From contig DASXLB010000021.1 in NCBI GenBank assembly GCA_036496585.1, positions 46,206-110,205 of the forward strand: 64,000 bases of DNA. Direction: 5' to 3'. The DNA is from Vicinamibacterales bacterium. Lineage in GTDB: Bacteria > Acidobacteriota > Vicinamibacteria > Vicinamibacterales > 2-12-FULL-66-21. Positions 31,633 through 41,054 of the stretch are shown here, piece by piece. The position numbers and the translations under genes are program-made. The first letter of the stretch is position 1; each line of letters begins with the position of its first letter. Below the pieces are notes generated by a model. It was given only the letters and a program-made list of their open reading frames with translations, made no database searches and was not told the origin of the DNA.

Positions 31633-32613
31633 TCAACGCCGGCTCAGAGAAGTCGGTCGCCCGAGGCAGCGATCGAGCACCCACGATGCACGGGCGGCCG
31701 ATTCGCCGGTCGAGGCGCAGCGGCCGCGACCGTGGAGCTCGTCGACGATCGTCTGGATCAACGGCTGGTGCACGTGCGGCGGGTTGCGCACCGGCAGCGT
31801 TTCGGCGCCGCGCTCCGTGTCGACGATTACGTCGGCATCGGCGAAGACCGGCGTGACGATGGTGCCGCGCGTGCCGATGATCGTCATGGCGTCGGTCTTC
31901 GAGGCTGCGTTGAAGTTGAAGATCGCCGTACCGGCCACGCCGCTCGCGCAGCGGAACGCCGCCGCGGTCACGTCCTCGACCGCGCCGGCGCCTGCCGTGT
32001 TCACGGCGATGCCGTGCGGGTCGCCGACGGCGCCGATTAGGAAATCGAGCAGATCGAAGCAGTGGGAGCCAAGGTCGAAGAACAGTCCGGCGCCGGCGAT
32101 CGCCGGATCGAAACGCCAGTTGTGAAGGGTGGTGCCGCTTGCGAGACGGTCGGTGACCTGTACGTGGACGGAGGTGATCGTCCCGATCGCGCCGGACGCC
32201 ATCTGTTCCCGCACAGCGAGGAATCGCGGGAGGGCGCGCCGGTAGTAGGCGACCCACAGCGGCACGCCGCGCGCGGCGAACGCCTCCACCATCGCCAGGC
32301 ACTCGTCGTGGCTGGTGGCCATCGGCTTCTCGACCAGGCACGGCTTGCCCGCGTCAGCCGCGAGTAGCGCCAATTCGAGGTGTGTGGACGGCGGTGTAGC
32401 GACGTAGACGGCGTCCACGTCCGGATCGGCGACCAGCGCCGCCGCCGAGTCGTAGGACCGCGGTACGCCGTGCCGTCGCGCGTAATCTGTCGCCAGGGCG
32501 CGATCGCGCCGCATCACCGCCACGAGCGTCGAGCCGTCGGCCTTCTGCAGGGCAGGACCGCTCTTCACTTCCGTGACGTCGCCGCACCCCAGGATGCCCC
32601 AGCGGATCTTCAT
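31633..32613 (-). CDS. Gfo/Idh/MocA-family oxidoreductase
   Basis: A 326-aa NAD(P)-dependent sugar dehydrogenase-like enzyme. Rossmann motif WGILGCGDVTEVKSGPALQ at the N-terminus, ATPPSTHLELALLAADAGK, and the catalytic-region EKPMATSHDE. The C-terminal alpha/beta domain is complete. The substrate is unknown; relatives oxidise cyclitols and sugars. It starts 4 nt after the stop of the flavin reductase gene, so it is the last gene of the moaA group. Confidence 0.9.
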   Translation of the reverse strand: MKIRWGILGCGDVTEVKSGPALQKADGSTLVAVMRRDRALATDYARRHGVPRSYDSAAALVADPDVDAVYVATPPSTHLELALLAADAGKPCLVEKPMATSHDECLAMVEAFAARGVPLWVAYYRRALPRFLAVREQMASGAIGTITSVHVQVTDRLASGTTLHNWRFDPAIAGAGLFFDLGSHCFDLLDFLIGAVGDPHGIAVNTAGAGAVEDVTAAAFRCASGVAGTAIFNFNAASKTDAMTIIGTRGTIVTPVFADADVIVDTERGAETLPVRNPPHVHQPLIQTIVDELHGRGRCASTGESAARASWVLDRCLGRPTSLSRR

Positions 32614-32617
32614 GAGG

Positions 32618-33766
32618 TCAGTAGACGTCGAGCTTGAGCCGACGGCGCCGCCGGAGGTCGGCGACGTACTCGGCGGCCTGCTCGGGCGTGCGCCCGCCCG
32701 CCGTTTCGACGATCTGCTGCAGTTCCCGCTGCACGTCCGTCGCCATCCGCGCCTTGTCGCCGCAGATGAAAATCTCCGCGCCTTCTTCGAGCCAGGCGTA
32801 GAGGTCGGCCGACTGCTCGCGCATGCGGTGCTGCACGTAAATCTTATGCGGCTGATCGCGGGAGAACGCGAGGTCGAGACTTAGCCGCCCCTGCCGCTGC
32901 CACCTGGTCAGCTCCGTTTCGTAGTAGAAGCCCCAGGCGCGCGACTGTTCGCCGAAGAACAGCCAGTTGCGGCCGCCGGCGCCGGTCGCCTCCCGCTCCT
33001 GCATGAAGGCGAGGAACGGAGCGAGGCCGGTGCCTGGCCCAATCATGATGATCGGCGTCGATGGATCGGCCGGCATCCCGAAATGCTTCTGCGCGTCCTG
33101 CGTGTAGACCGGCGCCGGCGTCCCATCGGGCCAGCGCTCATTGAGGAATGTCGAGCCGACGCCGAGATGGGTGCGTCCGCGTGACGCATAGTTCACCGCG
33201 AGCACCATCAGATGCGCCTCGTCTGGATGCGCGCGCAGGCTCGACGCGATCGAGTAGAGCCGCGGCTGCAACGGACGCAGCAATCCCAGGAACTCGGTCG
33301 CGGTGAACTGCGCCTCCGGCGCGTCGTTCAGCACGTCGAGCACGTCGTGGACGTCGTCCCAGCCGCGCAGGTAGCGCTTGAGCTGTTCTTCGTGGCCTTT
33401 CTCGAGCAGCGCGTCGAACCGCGCGGCGCCGCGATCGCGGCAGGCTTCGAGCAGGCGGCGCGACACGATGTCGAGATCGACCGTGCGGGCGAGCGCCTCG
33501 CGCAAGGGCAGTGGACCCTGCGGCGCGGCGTCGACGATCTCGTCGCCGGTGAGGCCGAGCCGCTCGACGATCCGGGCGACGAGCGGCTCGTGGTAGCGCG
33601 GCCAGACGCCCAGCGAGTCGCCCGGTCGATAGGCGATGCCGGATCCGGCGAGCGAGATGACGTGGTGCTGCGTGTCCTTGGGCGAGCCGGCCGGTGTCAA
33701 ACGGCGGCCGCTCAGGCGCGTGGCGGCGAACGGCCGGCGCGCGGTGTAGGTCGTCGCGATCGTCAC
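32618..33766 (-). CDS. CysJ-like FAD/NADPH reductase without flavodoxin domain
   Basis: A 382-aa flavoprotein of the ferredoxin-NADP reductase/diflavin group. It begins at the connecting/FAD domain (YRPGDSLGVWPRYHE), has the FAD motif RLYSIASS, the NADPH motif IIMIGPGTGLAPFLAFMQER, and the C-terminal ICGDKARMATDV plus terminal DVY. Sulfite reductase alpha subunits are about 600 aa with an FMN flavodoxin domain; that domain is absent here, so electrons must pass to a separate acceptor. The GTG start has AAGGG at 6 nt and overlaps the previous stop by 4 nt (GTGA). Partner unknown. Confidence 0.85.
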   Translation of the reverse strand: MTIATTYTARRPFAATRLSGRRLTPAGSPKDTQHHVISLAGSGIAYRPGDSLGVWPRYHEPLVARIVERLGLTGDEIVDAAPQGPLPLREALARTVDLDIVSRRLLEACRDRGAARFDALLEKGHEEQLKRYLRGWDDVHDVLDVLNDAPEAQFTATEFLGLLRPLQPRLYSIASSLRAHPDEAHLMVLAVNYASRGRTHLGVGSTFLNERWPDGTPAPVYTQDAQKHFGMPADPSTPIIMIGPGTGLAPFLAFMQEREATGAGGRNWLFFGEQSRAWGFYYETELTRWQRQGRLSLDLAFSRDQPHKIYVQHRMREQSADLYAWLEEGAEIFICGDKARMATDVQRELQQIVETAGGRTPEQAAEYVADLRRRRRLKLDVY

Positions 33767-35817
33767 GGTGGCCCTTCAGCATACCGTGGCCGCGCCAGAA
33801 GCGAGGCGATCGTGTTGACGCTGTCGACCATCAGATCGGTTTCGTCGTTCACCAGCGCGTCGCTCTTGCCGAGCGCCAGCTGGCTGGTGCGCAGATCCGG
33901 GAGGGGCGGTGGCGGCGTGCCGGCGTCGAGCGCGGTGGCGAGCGCGGTGAGCGCGCCGCTCATCTCTGGCGCCAGTCGCGCCATTCCGGGCACTCCCTCG
34001 GTGACGCCGCGTTCGAGGCCGGCGTGCAGCGCCAGTGCCGCCAGCGCGTGCCGGCGCAGCGCCGCGAGGATCCCGACCGCGACCCGCGGCGGCAGCCCGG
34101 CGCGCCGCGCCGGCTCGGCGATCATCCGCTCGATGACCGCCTCGGCATTCGATCGCGCGAGGCGCGCCTCGCTGCGGATCCCGCCGATCCGCTGCAGGTC
34201 GATGCGCGACGGATCGGCGAATCCGGTGAGCAGCGCGTCGACGTACTGGCTGTGCAGCCGGAGCATCGAGGCGAGCGCGGCGCGCGCGGTGGTGCCGGCC
34301 CACGTCGGGAAGAGCGCGTAGAGCAGGAGCGCCAGCGCGCCGCCGCCGAGCGTGTATTCCTCGCGCAACATCGCCGCGGTCGCCGGGCCGACCCCGCTCA
34401 GCATCAGGATGAAGACGACATAGCCGGTCAGGCAGACGGCGAAAATCGCATAGTTCATCCTGAAGAAGGCGTAGCAGCCCCACACCGAGATCAGCACCAG
34501 CGCCATCAGCGCGACGTGGCCGGGCGCCCACGCGCGCACGATGAGTCCGGCGAGGAACGCGCCGGCGACGGTGCCGGCGATGCGCGCGATGCCGCGGCTG
34601 AAGGTGTCGTAGAACTCCGGCTTGAGGACGAGCACCGCGGTCATCGGCATCCAGTAGCCGCGCGGCATGTGCCACAACCGGTAGGCGGCGGTGCCGAGCA
34701 GTACGGCGATCGCCGTGCGCAGCGCGTGGCGGCAGGCGGTCGACTGCGGCGTCAGGTTCGCCGCGAGGGTGGTCAGCGCGTCACGAACCGGCGGCCGCCG
34801 CCGGAGCGGCGGCAGCCGCTGGCCGGTCGTCCTGGAAGGGCGGTCGTCTCCCAGCACACCGGCGGTGCGCCATGCCGCGCGCACCTGGCCGAGCAGCGCT
34901 TCCACCAGAACGCGGCGCTCGAACGCCGGGGCGCACGCGTCGATGTCATCCCAGATTCCGGCCGTATCGTGCGGCTCGCGCCCCGCGTCGAGTGCCGCGG
35001 CGATCGCGTCGAGCGCGGCCGCGCAGGCGGTGAAGAACCGCGAGGTGCACCCGGGATCGCCGCCGGCGTCGCGCCGCCTCGCGACCAGCGCCGCGAGACT
35101 GCTGCGGATCCGGTCCGCCTCGTCGAACAGCGCCTGGAACACCAGCACCTCGCCGGCGTGCGCGAACGGCTGCGGATCGTCGAGCGGCGCGGCGCTGACG
35201 GCAAAGGTGTGCGGTTCGGGCGCGGCGTCGGTGCGCGGATCGGCCAGCGACACCGCGTAGGCCGACAGGCTCCGGTAGATCTCGGCGATCGTCGTGCGTT
35301 CCGCGGTGAAGCGGCGCAGCGGCCAGAGCAGCGCGACGAGCAGCGTCTGCGCGAGGCCGCCCCCGATCACGATCGCGCCGCGGATCGCGGCCTCGCGCGG
35401 GCCGGACGGGAATCCCGTCGCGATCAGCACGGCGACGATGGCCTGCAGCCCGACGAACGCCGCCGAGGCGCCGAGCGCGCCGACGAGTCCGCCGACGAAC
35501 GCCGCCGCGGTCGACACCAGGATCGCCGCCGCGTCGGAACGGCCCGCCATCGATCCGGCCGCCATCGCGATCCCCATCGCCAGCGACGCCGACACCATCA
35601 CGGCGGCGCGGCTGCGATAGGCGCCCTGGAACGATCCGAAGCCGACCGATACCGCGCCCACCGCGCCGAACGCGGCGACCGATGGTTGTCCGAGCGCGAG
35701 GCCGGCGAGAAGCGGAATGGCAACCCCGGCCGTGCAGCGCAGTGCCCCGGCGCCCTCGAAGAGCCGCCAGTCGACCCGCACTGTCTGGCCGACGACCTGA
35801 CGAACCGTGTCTGCCAC
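33763..35817 (-). CDS. FUSC-family inner-membrane protein (YccS/fusaric acid resistance type)
   Basis: A 684-aa membrane protein with two hydrophobic bundles separated by a soluble region (about 170-370). The second bundle has the FUSC motif HALRTAIAVLLGTAAYRLW, HMPRGYWMPMTAVLVLKPEF and FSRGIARIAGTVAGAFLAG. Family members act in efflux of aromatic acids or in membrane organisation. Start GTG 35817, 6 nt after moaA; no strong ribosome site is visible. The stop is coupled to the flavin reductase gene. Confidence 0.83.
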   Translation of the reverse strand: MADTVRQVVGQTVRVDWRLFEGAGALRCTAGVAIPLLAGLALGQPSVAAFGAVGAVSVGFGSFQGAYRSRAAVMVSASLAMGIAMAAGSMAGRSDAAAILVSTAAAFVGGLVGALGASAAFVGLQAIVAVLIATGFPSGPREAAIRGAIVIGGGLAQTLLVALLWPLRRFTAERTTIAEIYRSLSAYAVSLADPRTDAAPEPHTFAVSAAPLDDPQPFAHAGEVLVFQALFDEADRIRSSLAALVARRRDAGGDPGCTSRFFTACAAALDAIAAALDAGREPHDTAGIWDDIDACAPAFERRVLVEALLGQVRAAWRTAGVLGDDRPSRTTGQRLPPLRRRPPVRDALTTLAANLTPQSTACRHALRTAIAVLLGTAAYRLWHMPRGYWMPMTAVLVLKPEFYDTFSRGIARIAGTVAGAFLAGLIVRAWAPGHVALMALVLISVWGCYAFFRMNYAIFAVCLTGYVVFILMLSGVGPATAAMLREEYTLGGGALALLLYALFPTWAGTTARAALASMLRLHSQYVDALLTGFADPSRIDLQRIGGIRSEARLARSNAEAVIERMIAEPARRAGLPPRVAVGILAALRRHALAALALHAGLERGVTEGVPGMARLAPEMSGALTALATALDAGTPPPPLPDLRTSQLALGKSDALVNDETDLMVDSVNTIASLLARPRYAEGPP

Positions 35818-35823
35818 GAGTGA

Positions 35824-36852
35824 CTAGCCGCCGCGGGTGTGCATTTCGAGATGGGCGTCGCGCTTCAACGCGGCGACCGGGATGAGCACGTCGCGCGCCG
35901 GCGAGCCAAGGCGTTCCTCGGCGCCGCGATCGGCTCGCATCCCCCAGACCGCGGCGACCAGCTGCTGCAGCTCTTCGGTGGACGCTCCCTCACGGAGCGG
36001 CCGCCGCAGATCGAGGCCGCCCTGCGCGTACAGACAAAGCAGCCAGAGGCCGTCCGCGGTGAGCCGGCTGCGATCGCAGGCGGCGCAGAATGGCTCGGTC
36101 GTCGAGGCGATGATCCCGAACGTCGTGCCATCGGCGAGGCGGAAGCGCTCGGCCGGCGCCGAGCCGCGGCCAGGCAGCGGCTCGATCGCGCCCAGCGCCG
36201 TGCGGAGGCGCGCGAGGATTTCCACGCGCGGCACGACGCTGGCGGGCGTCCAGTGCGTGGCGCCGCCGACGTCCATGTACTCGATGAACCGGATCTCGGC
36301 GCCGCGGTGTTTCGCGAACTCGAGCAGCGCCGGCAGTTCGTCGTCGTTGCGGCCGCGCATCACGACCGTATCGATCTTGAGCGCGGCGAACCCGGCCTCC
36401 CGCGCCGCATCGATCCCGGTCAGCACCGAGCCGAGCTCGTCGAAACGCGTCAACGCGCGGAAACGGTCTGGCTGCAGGGTGTCGAGGCTGACCGTCAGCC
36501 GATGCAGCCCGGCGTCCCGCAGCGCCCGCGCCTGATCGTTCAGCAGCACGCCGTTGGTCGTCAGCGCGAGATCCCGGATCGACCCGCGCGAGGCCAGCTG
36601 CCGGACGAGCGCCGGCAGATCCCGCCGGAGCAGCGGTTCGCCGCCGGTGAGACGGACGTGCTCGACGCCGAGCGCCGTGAAGGCATCGGTCAGCGCCGCG
36701 ATCTCCTCGAAATCGAGGATGCTGGCCCGGGGCAGCCAGGCGTAGTCCGGCTCGGGCATGCAGTACTGGCACCGGAGATTGCACCGGTCGGTGACCGAGA
36801 TGCGGAGGCTGCGCAGGGGCCGGTTGAACCTGTCGGCGATCACTTCCGTCAT
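35824..36852 (-). CDS. moaA: GTP 3',8-cyclase MoaA
   Basis: A 342-aa radical SAM enzyme for the first step of molybdenum cofactor synthesis (GTP to 3',8-cyclo-GTP). The N-terminal cluster motif is CNLRCQYC (C24, C28, C31), then LTGGEPLLRRDL; the second cluster site is FCAACDRSRLTADG followed by LLCLY. The C-terminus ends RGG, the flexible Gly-Gly tail required in MoaA. Start at 36852 has AGGG just upstream; in-frame sequence further upstream overlaps the divergent permease. Mo cofactor would serve MsrP at 11353-12336. Confidence 0.95.
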   Translation of the reverse strand: MTEVIADRFNRPLRSLRISVTDRCNLRCQYCMPEPDYAWLPRASILDFEEIAALTDAFTALGVEHVRLTGGEPLLRRDLPALVRQLASRGSIRDLALTTNGVLLNDQARALRDAGLHRLTVSLDTLQPDRFRALTRFDELGSVLTGIDAAREAGFAALKIDTVVMRGRNDDELPALLEFAKHRGAEIRFIEYMDVGGATHWTPASVVPRVEILARLRTALGAIEPLPGRGSAPAERFRLADGTTFGIIASTTEPFCAACDRSRLTADGLWLLCLYAQGGLDLRRPLREGASTEELQQLVAAVWGMRADRGAEERLGSPARDVLIPVAALKRDAHLEMHTRGG

Positions 36853-36865
36853 TATCCCTAATCTC

Positions 36866-39334
36866 ATGATTCTGCCCGCACGGCTTCGCCTCGTGTCGCG
36901 CCGGCTGCTCCGCGCCCCGCTTTTCACCTCGGTCGCCGTCGCCACGCTCGCGCTGGGCATCGGCGCCAACACCGCGATGTTCACCGTGATTCGCGGTGTG
37001 CTCCTCAAACCCCTGCCTTTCGAGGCGCCGGAACGCCTCATCGGTGTGTGGCACGCGGCGCCGGGACTCGGGATCCCCCTCCTCAATCAGGCGCCCGCCT
37101 TCTACCTGACGTATCGCGACTCGAACCGCACCTTCGAGGACACGGGGCTCTGGGACACGGACGCGGTCGCGGTGACTGGCGCCGGCGAGCCGGAGCGGGT
37201 CGACGCGCTCGACGTCACCGACGGCATCCTGCCGATCCTGCGTGTGCAGGCCGCAATAGGCCGCCGCTTCACTGCCGCCGACGATTCACCGAAGAGTCCC
37301 GAGCGCGTGATGCTCGCCTACGGCTACTGGCAGCGCAAGTTCGGCGGCGATCCCTCGGTCGTCGGTCGGTCGATCGTGCTCGACGGCAAGCCGCACGAAA
37401 TCATCGGCGTCCTGCCCGCCCGCTTCCGGTTCCTCAATCTCCATCCGCAGATGCTGTTGCCGATGCGGATCGACCCGGCGACCGTCTTCGTCGGCAATTT
37501 CAGCTTTCAGGGCATCGCGCGGCTCAAGCCCGGCGTGACACTGGCGCAGGCGAATGCCGACGTCAACCGGATGATCCCGCTCGTCGAGGATCGATACCCG
37601 ATGCCGCCCGGGTTCACCAAACCGATGTTCGCGGCGGCGCGGATCGGCGCCAACGTCCGTCCGCTCGACCAGGACGTGATCGGGGACGTCGGCCGCGTGC
37701 TGTGGGTGGTCTTCGGCACCGTGGGCATCGTCCTGCTCATTGCGTGCGCCAACGTGGCGAATCTGTTCCTGGTGCGCGCCGAAGGGCGGCAGCAGGAGCT
37801 GGCGATCCACGCCGCGCTCGGCGCGGGGACGCGCCGGATCGCCTGGGAACTGCTGTCGGAGAGCCTGTGTCTCGGGCTGGCCGGGGGAGCGGCCGGGCTC
37901 GGGCTGGCGTGGCTCGGGATTCGCGGGCTGGTCGCGCTGGCGCCCTCGGGACTGCCGCGCGTCGACGATATCGGCATCGACGGCGCCGTCGTCGTCTTCA
38001 CCCTCGGGATTTCGCTGGTCGCCGGGGTGCTGTTCGGGCTGCTGCCGGTGATGAAGTTCGCGACGCCTCGCCTGGCGACGTTCCTCAACCAGGGCGGTCG
38101 TCTCGGCACTGCCAGCCGCCAGCGGCACCGCGCCCGCAACACGCTGGTCGTCGTCGAGGTGGCGCTCGCGGTGGTACTGCTGGTCGGCTCGGGTCTCATG
38201 ATTCGCACGTTCCAGGCGATGCGGCGCGTCGATCCCGGCTTCGTGCATCCGGAACAGCTCGTCACGATGCGCGTGTCGATCCCGGACTCGATCGTCAAGG
38301 ATCCCGACCGCACCACGCGGACCCACGAGGCGATTGCGCGCAAACTGGCGGCTCTGCCGGGCGTCGCCTCGGTCGGATTGACGTCTTCCGTCACGATGGA
38401 AGGCGCCAATTCCAACGATCCGATCTTCGTGGAGGACGTGCCGCCCCCGCCCGGTACGATTCCGCCGATTCGTCGCTACAAGTCGACCGACGGCAGTTAT
38501 TTCTCGACGATGGGCGCGCGGCTCGTCGCCGGACGTCTCCTGAACTGGACCGACACCTACAACCACCTGCCGGTCGTCGTGTTCAGCGAGAGCCTGGCGC
38601 GCGAGTACTGGAAGGATCCGGCGAAGGCGGTCGGCCGCCGCGTCCGCAATTCACCCGACAACCCGTGGCGGACGGTCGTCGGCGTTGTCGGCGACGAGCG
38701 CGACGACGGGCTGGCGCAGCCGGCGCCGCCCACCGTCTACTGGCCGTTGATCGTCGAGAAGCTGTGGAACGAACCGGTGACGGTACGCCGCAGTCTCACC
38801 TACGTGATCCGCAGCGAGCGGCCGAAGTCGCCGACGCTCGTCAAGGACCTGCAGCAGGCGGTGTGGTCGGTCAACGCCAGCCTCCCGGTCGCCAACGTCC
38901 GGACGATGAACGACATCATGTCGGCATCGATGGCGCAGACGTCGTTCGCGCTGGTGATGCTCGCGATTGCCGGAGCCGTGGCGCTGCTGCTCGGTATCGT
39001 CGGCATCTACGGCGTCATCGCCTACATCGCGACGCAGCGGACGAAGGAGATCGGCATCCGCATGGCGCTCGGTGCGCTGAGCCGCGACGTGACCGGTCTC
39101 TTCGTGCGTCAAGGCCTGGTGCTGGCGGGGGCGGGCATTGCGATCGGCCTGGTGACGGCGGCCTTCGTTACCCGCGTGATGTCGACGCTGTTGTACGGCG
39201 TCGGCGCCCTCGATCCGGTGACGTACGTGGCCGTTGCGGTGGGTCTCGGCGTGACGGCGCTCCTGGCGTCGTACGTGCCGGCGGCGCGCGCCGCGCGGGT
39301 GCAGCCGGCGCTGGCGCTGCGAAGAGACCTGTAG
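36866..39334 (+). CDS. ABC transporter permease, ADOP/MacB-like, no prefix domain
   Basis: An 822-aa membrane protein with two MacB-PCD/FtsX halves. It starts directly at the first membrane segment (LLRAPLFTSVAVATLALGIG), without the PadR-linked N-terminal prefix of the copy at 22506. The middle membrane bundle is near GIVLLIACANVANLFLVRAEG, a second PCD near RNTLVVVEVALAVVLLVGSG, and the end is ARAARVQPALALRRDL. No ATPase gene is adjacent. Its ATG is only 13 nt from the divergent moaA start, so each promoter must lie partly in the other gene. Confidence 0.88.
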   Translation: MILPARLRLVSRRLLRAPLFTSVAVATLALGIGANTAMFTVIRGVLLKPLPFEAPERLIGVWHAAPGLGIPLLNQAPAFYLTYRDSNRTFEDTGLWDTDAVAVTGAGEPERVDALDVTDGILPILRVQAAIGRRFTAADDSPKSPERVMLAYGYWQRKFGGDPSVVGRSIVLDGKPHEIIGVLPARFRFLNLHPQMLLPMRIDPATVFVGNFSFQGIARLKPGVTLAQANADVNRMIPLVEDRYPMPPGFTKPMFAAARIGANVRPLDQDVIGDVGRVLWVVFGTVGIVLLIACANVANLFLVRAEGRQQELAIHAALGAGTRRIAWELLSESLCLGLAGGAAGLGLAWLGIRGLVALAPSGLPRVDDIGIDGAVVVFTLGISLVAGVLFGLLPVMKFATPRLATFLNQGGRLGTASRQRHRARNTLVVVEVALAVVLLVGSGLMIRTFQAMRRVDPGFVHPEQLVTMRVSIPDSIVKDPDRTTRTHEAIARKLAALPGVASVGLTSSVTMEGANSNDPIFVEDVPPPPGTIPPIRRYKSTDGSYFSTMGARLVAGRLLNWTDTYNHLPVVVFSESLAREYWKDPAKAVGRRVRNSPDNPWRTVVGVVGDERDDGLAQPAPPTVYWPLIVEKLWNEPVTVRRSLTYVIRSERPKSPTLVKDLQQAVWSVNASLPVANVRTMNDIMSASMAQTSFALVMLAIAGAVALLLGIVGIYGVIAYIATQRTKEIGIRMALGALSRDVTGLFVRQGLVLAGAGIAIGLVTAAFVTRVMSTLLYGVGALDPVTYVAVAVGLGVTALLASYVPAARAARVQPALALRRDL

Positions 39335-39365
39335 CCGCCTGGCGGCTGCCGGTCGGTTGCGCGCA

Positions 39366-39371
39366 TATAAT
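39366..39371 (+). promoter_or_regulatory. -10 element of M20 amidohydrolase gene
   Basis: A perfect TATAAT ends 7 nt before the ATG at 39379. No Shine-Dalgarno sequence intervenes, so a leaderless transcript is predicted. No matching -35 hexamer. Confidence 0.6.
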
Positions 39372-39378
39372 CCCGCGC

Positions 39379-41007
39379 ATGAAACCACGCGCGCTGCTGG
39401 TCGCCGCACTGCTCGCCACCGTCGTCGTCGCCGCGCCGCTTGCCGAGCGGGTCGCGCAGGCGCCCGCGGCTCCGGCGGCGGCCAATCCCAGGCTCGATGC
39501 CTGGAAGCAGGAAGCCGTCAACGATGTCGAGAGCCAGGCGGGCTTCGCGCAGCAGATGGTCGATCAGATCTTCAGCTATGGCGAGCTTGGTTTCCAGGAA
39601 ACCGAAACGAACCACTATCTGATCGACATCCTCAAGAAGAACGGCTTCGACGTGGAGGAGGGGGTCGCCGGCATCCCGACCGCCTTCATGGCCACGTGGG
39701 GATCGGGCAAGCCGATTCTGGCGCTCGGATCGGACATCGACTGCATCCCGCAGGCGTCGCAGAAGCCGGGGGTCGCCTACCATGACCCGATCATCGAAGG
39801 CGCGCCCGGCCACGGCGAAGGGCACAATTCCGGACTGCCGCTGCAGATCGTCGCCGCGATCAGCGTCAAGAAAATCATGGCGCGCGAGCACCTGCCGGGC
39901 ACGATCCGCATCTGGACCGGCACCGCCGAGGAACTCGTCGGCAGCAAGGCCTACTTCGTCCGCGCCGGGCTGTTCAAGGACGTCGACATCGCGCTCTTCG
40001 TCCACGTCGGGGAAAACCTCGGCGTGTCGTGGGGCGCGGGGAGCGGCACCGGTCTCGTCTCGGTGCAGTACTCGTTCCTCGGCGAAACGGCGCACGCCGC
40101 CGCCGCGCCGTGGCGCGGCCGGAGCGCGCTGGATGCCGTCGAGTTGATGGACATCGGTTGGCAGTTCCGCCGTGAGCATCTGCGTCTCAGCCAGCGCTCG
40201 CACGACGTCATCACCGACGGCGGCGATCAGCCCAACGTCGTCCCGCGCACGGCGTCGGTCTGGTACTACTTCCGCGAAACCGATTATGAGCACATCAAAG
40301 AGCTCTGGGAGACCGGCGACACGATGGCCAAAGCGGCGGCGATGATGGCCGGCGTCGAACTGAAGCAGGAACAGGTCCTCGGTGCGGCGTGGCCGCAGCA
40401 TTTCAACAAGGTCGTCGCCGAGACGACGTGGTCGAACATCCAGAAAGTCGGCCTGCCGAAATGGAGCGATGAGGATCAGCAGCTCGCCAAGGCGCTGCAG
40501 AAGGAGCTGAAGAACCCGAAGACCGACGGACTGTCGGTCAAGCTCCCGGAAAAGCTTCAGGGGCCGGTGGAGCACAACGACGGCGGCGGCTCGGACGACA
40601 TCGGCGACATCTCGTGGAACGTCCCGACCGTGACGCTGCGCTACCCCTCGAATATTCCCGGTCTGCCGGGCCACAACTGGGCGAACGCCATCGCGATGGC
40701 CACGCCGATCGCGCACAAGGGTGTGATCGCCGGTGCCAAGGTGCAGGCCATGACGATGCTCGACCTGCTGGCGCGGAAGGAGCTGGTCGATCAGGCCTGG
40801 TCGTATTTCCGAGACGTCCAGAACAAGGACACCAAGTACGAGCCGTTGATCCGCCCGCAGGACACCCCGGCCATCTGGCTGAACAAGAACACGATGGACA
40901 AGTACCGCGCGGAGATGAAGAAGTACTACTACGATCCGTCGCGCTACAAGACGTACCTCGAGCAGCTCGGAATCAAGTACCCGACGGTACGCGCATCGAA
41001 TCCCTGA
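39379..41007 (+). CDS. Exported M20-family amidohydrolase (AbgB-like)
   Basis: A 542-aa secreted metallo-amidohydrolase with an Ala-rich signal peptide (1-24). Metal-site motifs of the M20/ArgE group are visible: LALGSDIDCIPQ, GHGEGHNSG, GTAEELVGSK and C-terminal WNVPTVTLRYPSN. The resemblance is to aminobenzoyl-glutamate utilisation protein B and other M20D amidohydrolases, here exported and with a long linker domain. Substrate unknown: an N-acyl amino acid or folate breakdown product is possible. It follows the permease by 44 nt but has its own -10. Confidence 0.85.
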   Translation: MKPRALLVAALLATVVVAAPLAERVAQAPAAPAAANPRLDAWKQEAVNDVESQAGFAQQMVDQIFSYGELGFQETETNHYLIDILKKNGFDVEEGVAGIPTAFMATWGSGKPILALGSDIDCIPQASQKPGVAYHDPIIEGAPGHGEGHNSGLPLQIVAAISVKKIMAREHLPGTIRIWTGTAEELVGSKAYFVRAGLFKDVDIALFVHVGENLGVSWGAGSGTGLVSVQYSFLGETAHAAAAPWRGRSALDAVELMDIGWQFRREHLRLSQRSHDVITDGGDQPNVVPRTASVWYYFRETDYEHIKELWETGDTMAKAAAMMAGVELKQEQVLGAAWPQHFNKVVAETTWSNIQKVGLPKWSDEDQQLAKALQKELKNPKTDGLSVKLPEKLQGPVEHNDGGGSDDIGDISWNVPTVTLRYPSNIPGLPGHNWANAIAMATPIAHKGVIAGAKVQAMTMLDLLARKELVDQAWSYFRDVQNKDTKYEPLIRPQDTPAIWLNKNTMDKYRAEMKKYYYDPSRYKTYLEQLGIKYPTVRASNP

Positions 41008-41041
41008 ACGGCAGCGGTTGATTCCGACTACACGGGGGGAG

Positions 41042-41047
41042 TACGAT
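41042..41047 (+). promoter_or_regulatory. -10 element of TPR gene
   Basis: TACGAT ends 7 nt before the TTG start at 41055; a G-run (41033-41038) lies too far upstream to be a good ribosome site. Confidence 0.35.
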
Positions 41048-41054
41048 CCGGGGG

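Noticed and set aside
37048-39378. Very long plus-strand frame (1319 codons) joining permease shadow and the M20 gene
   Set aside because: The first 777 codons are an alternate frame of the permease; the signal peptide and -10 place the M20 start at 39379.
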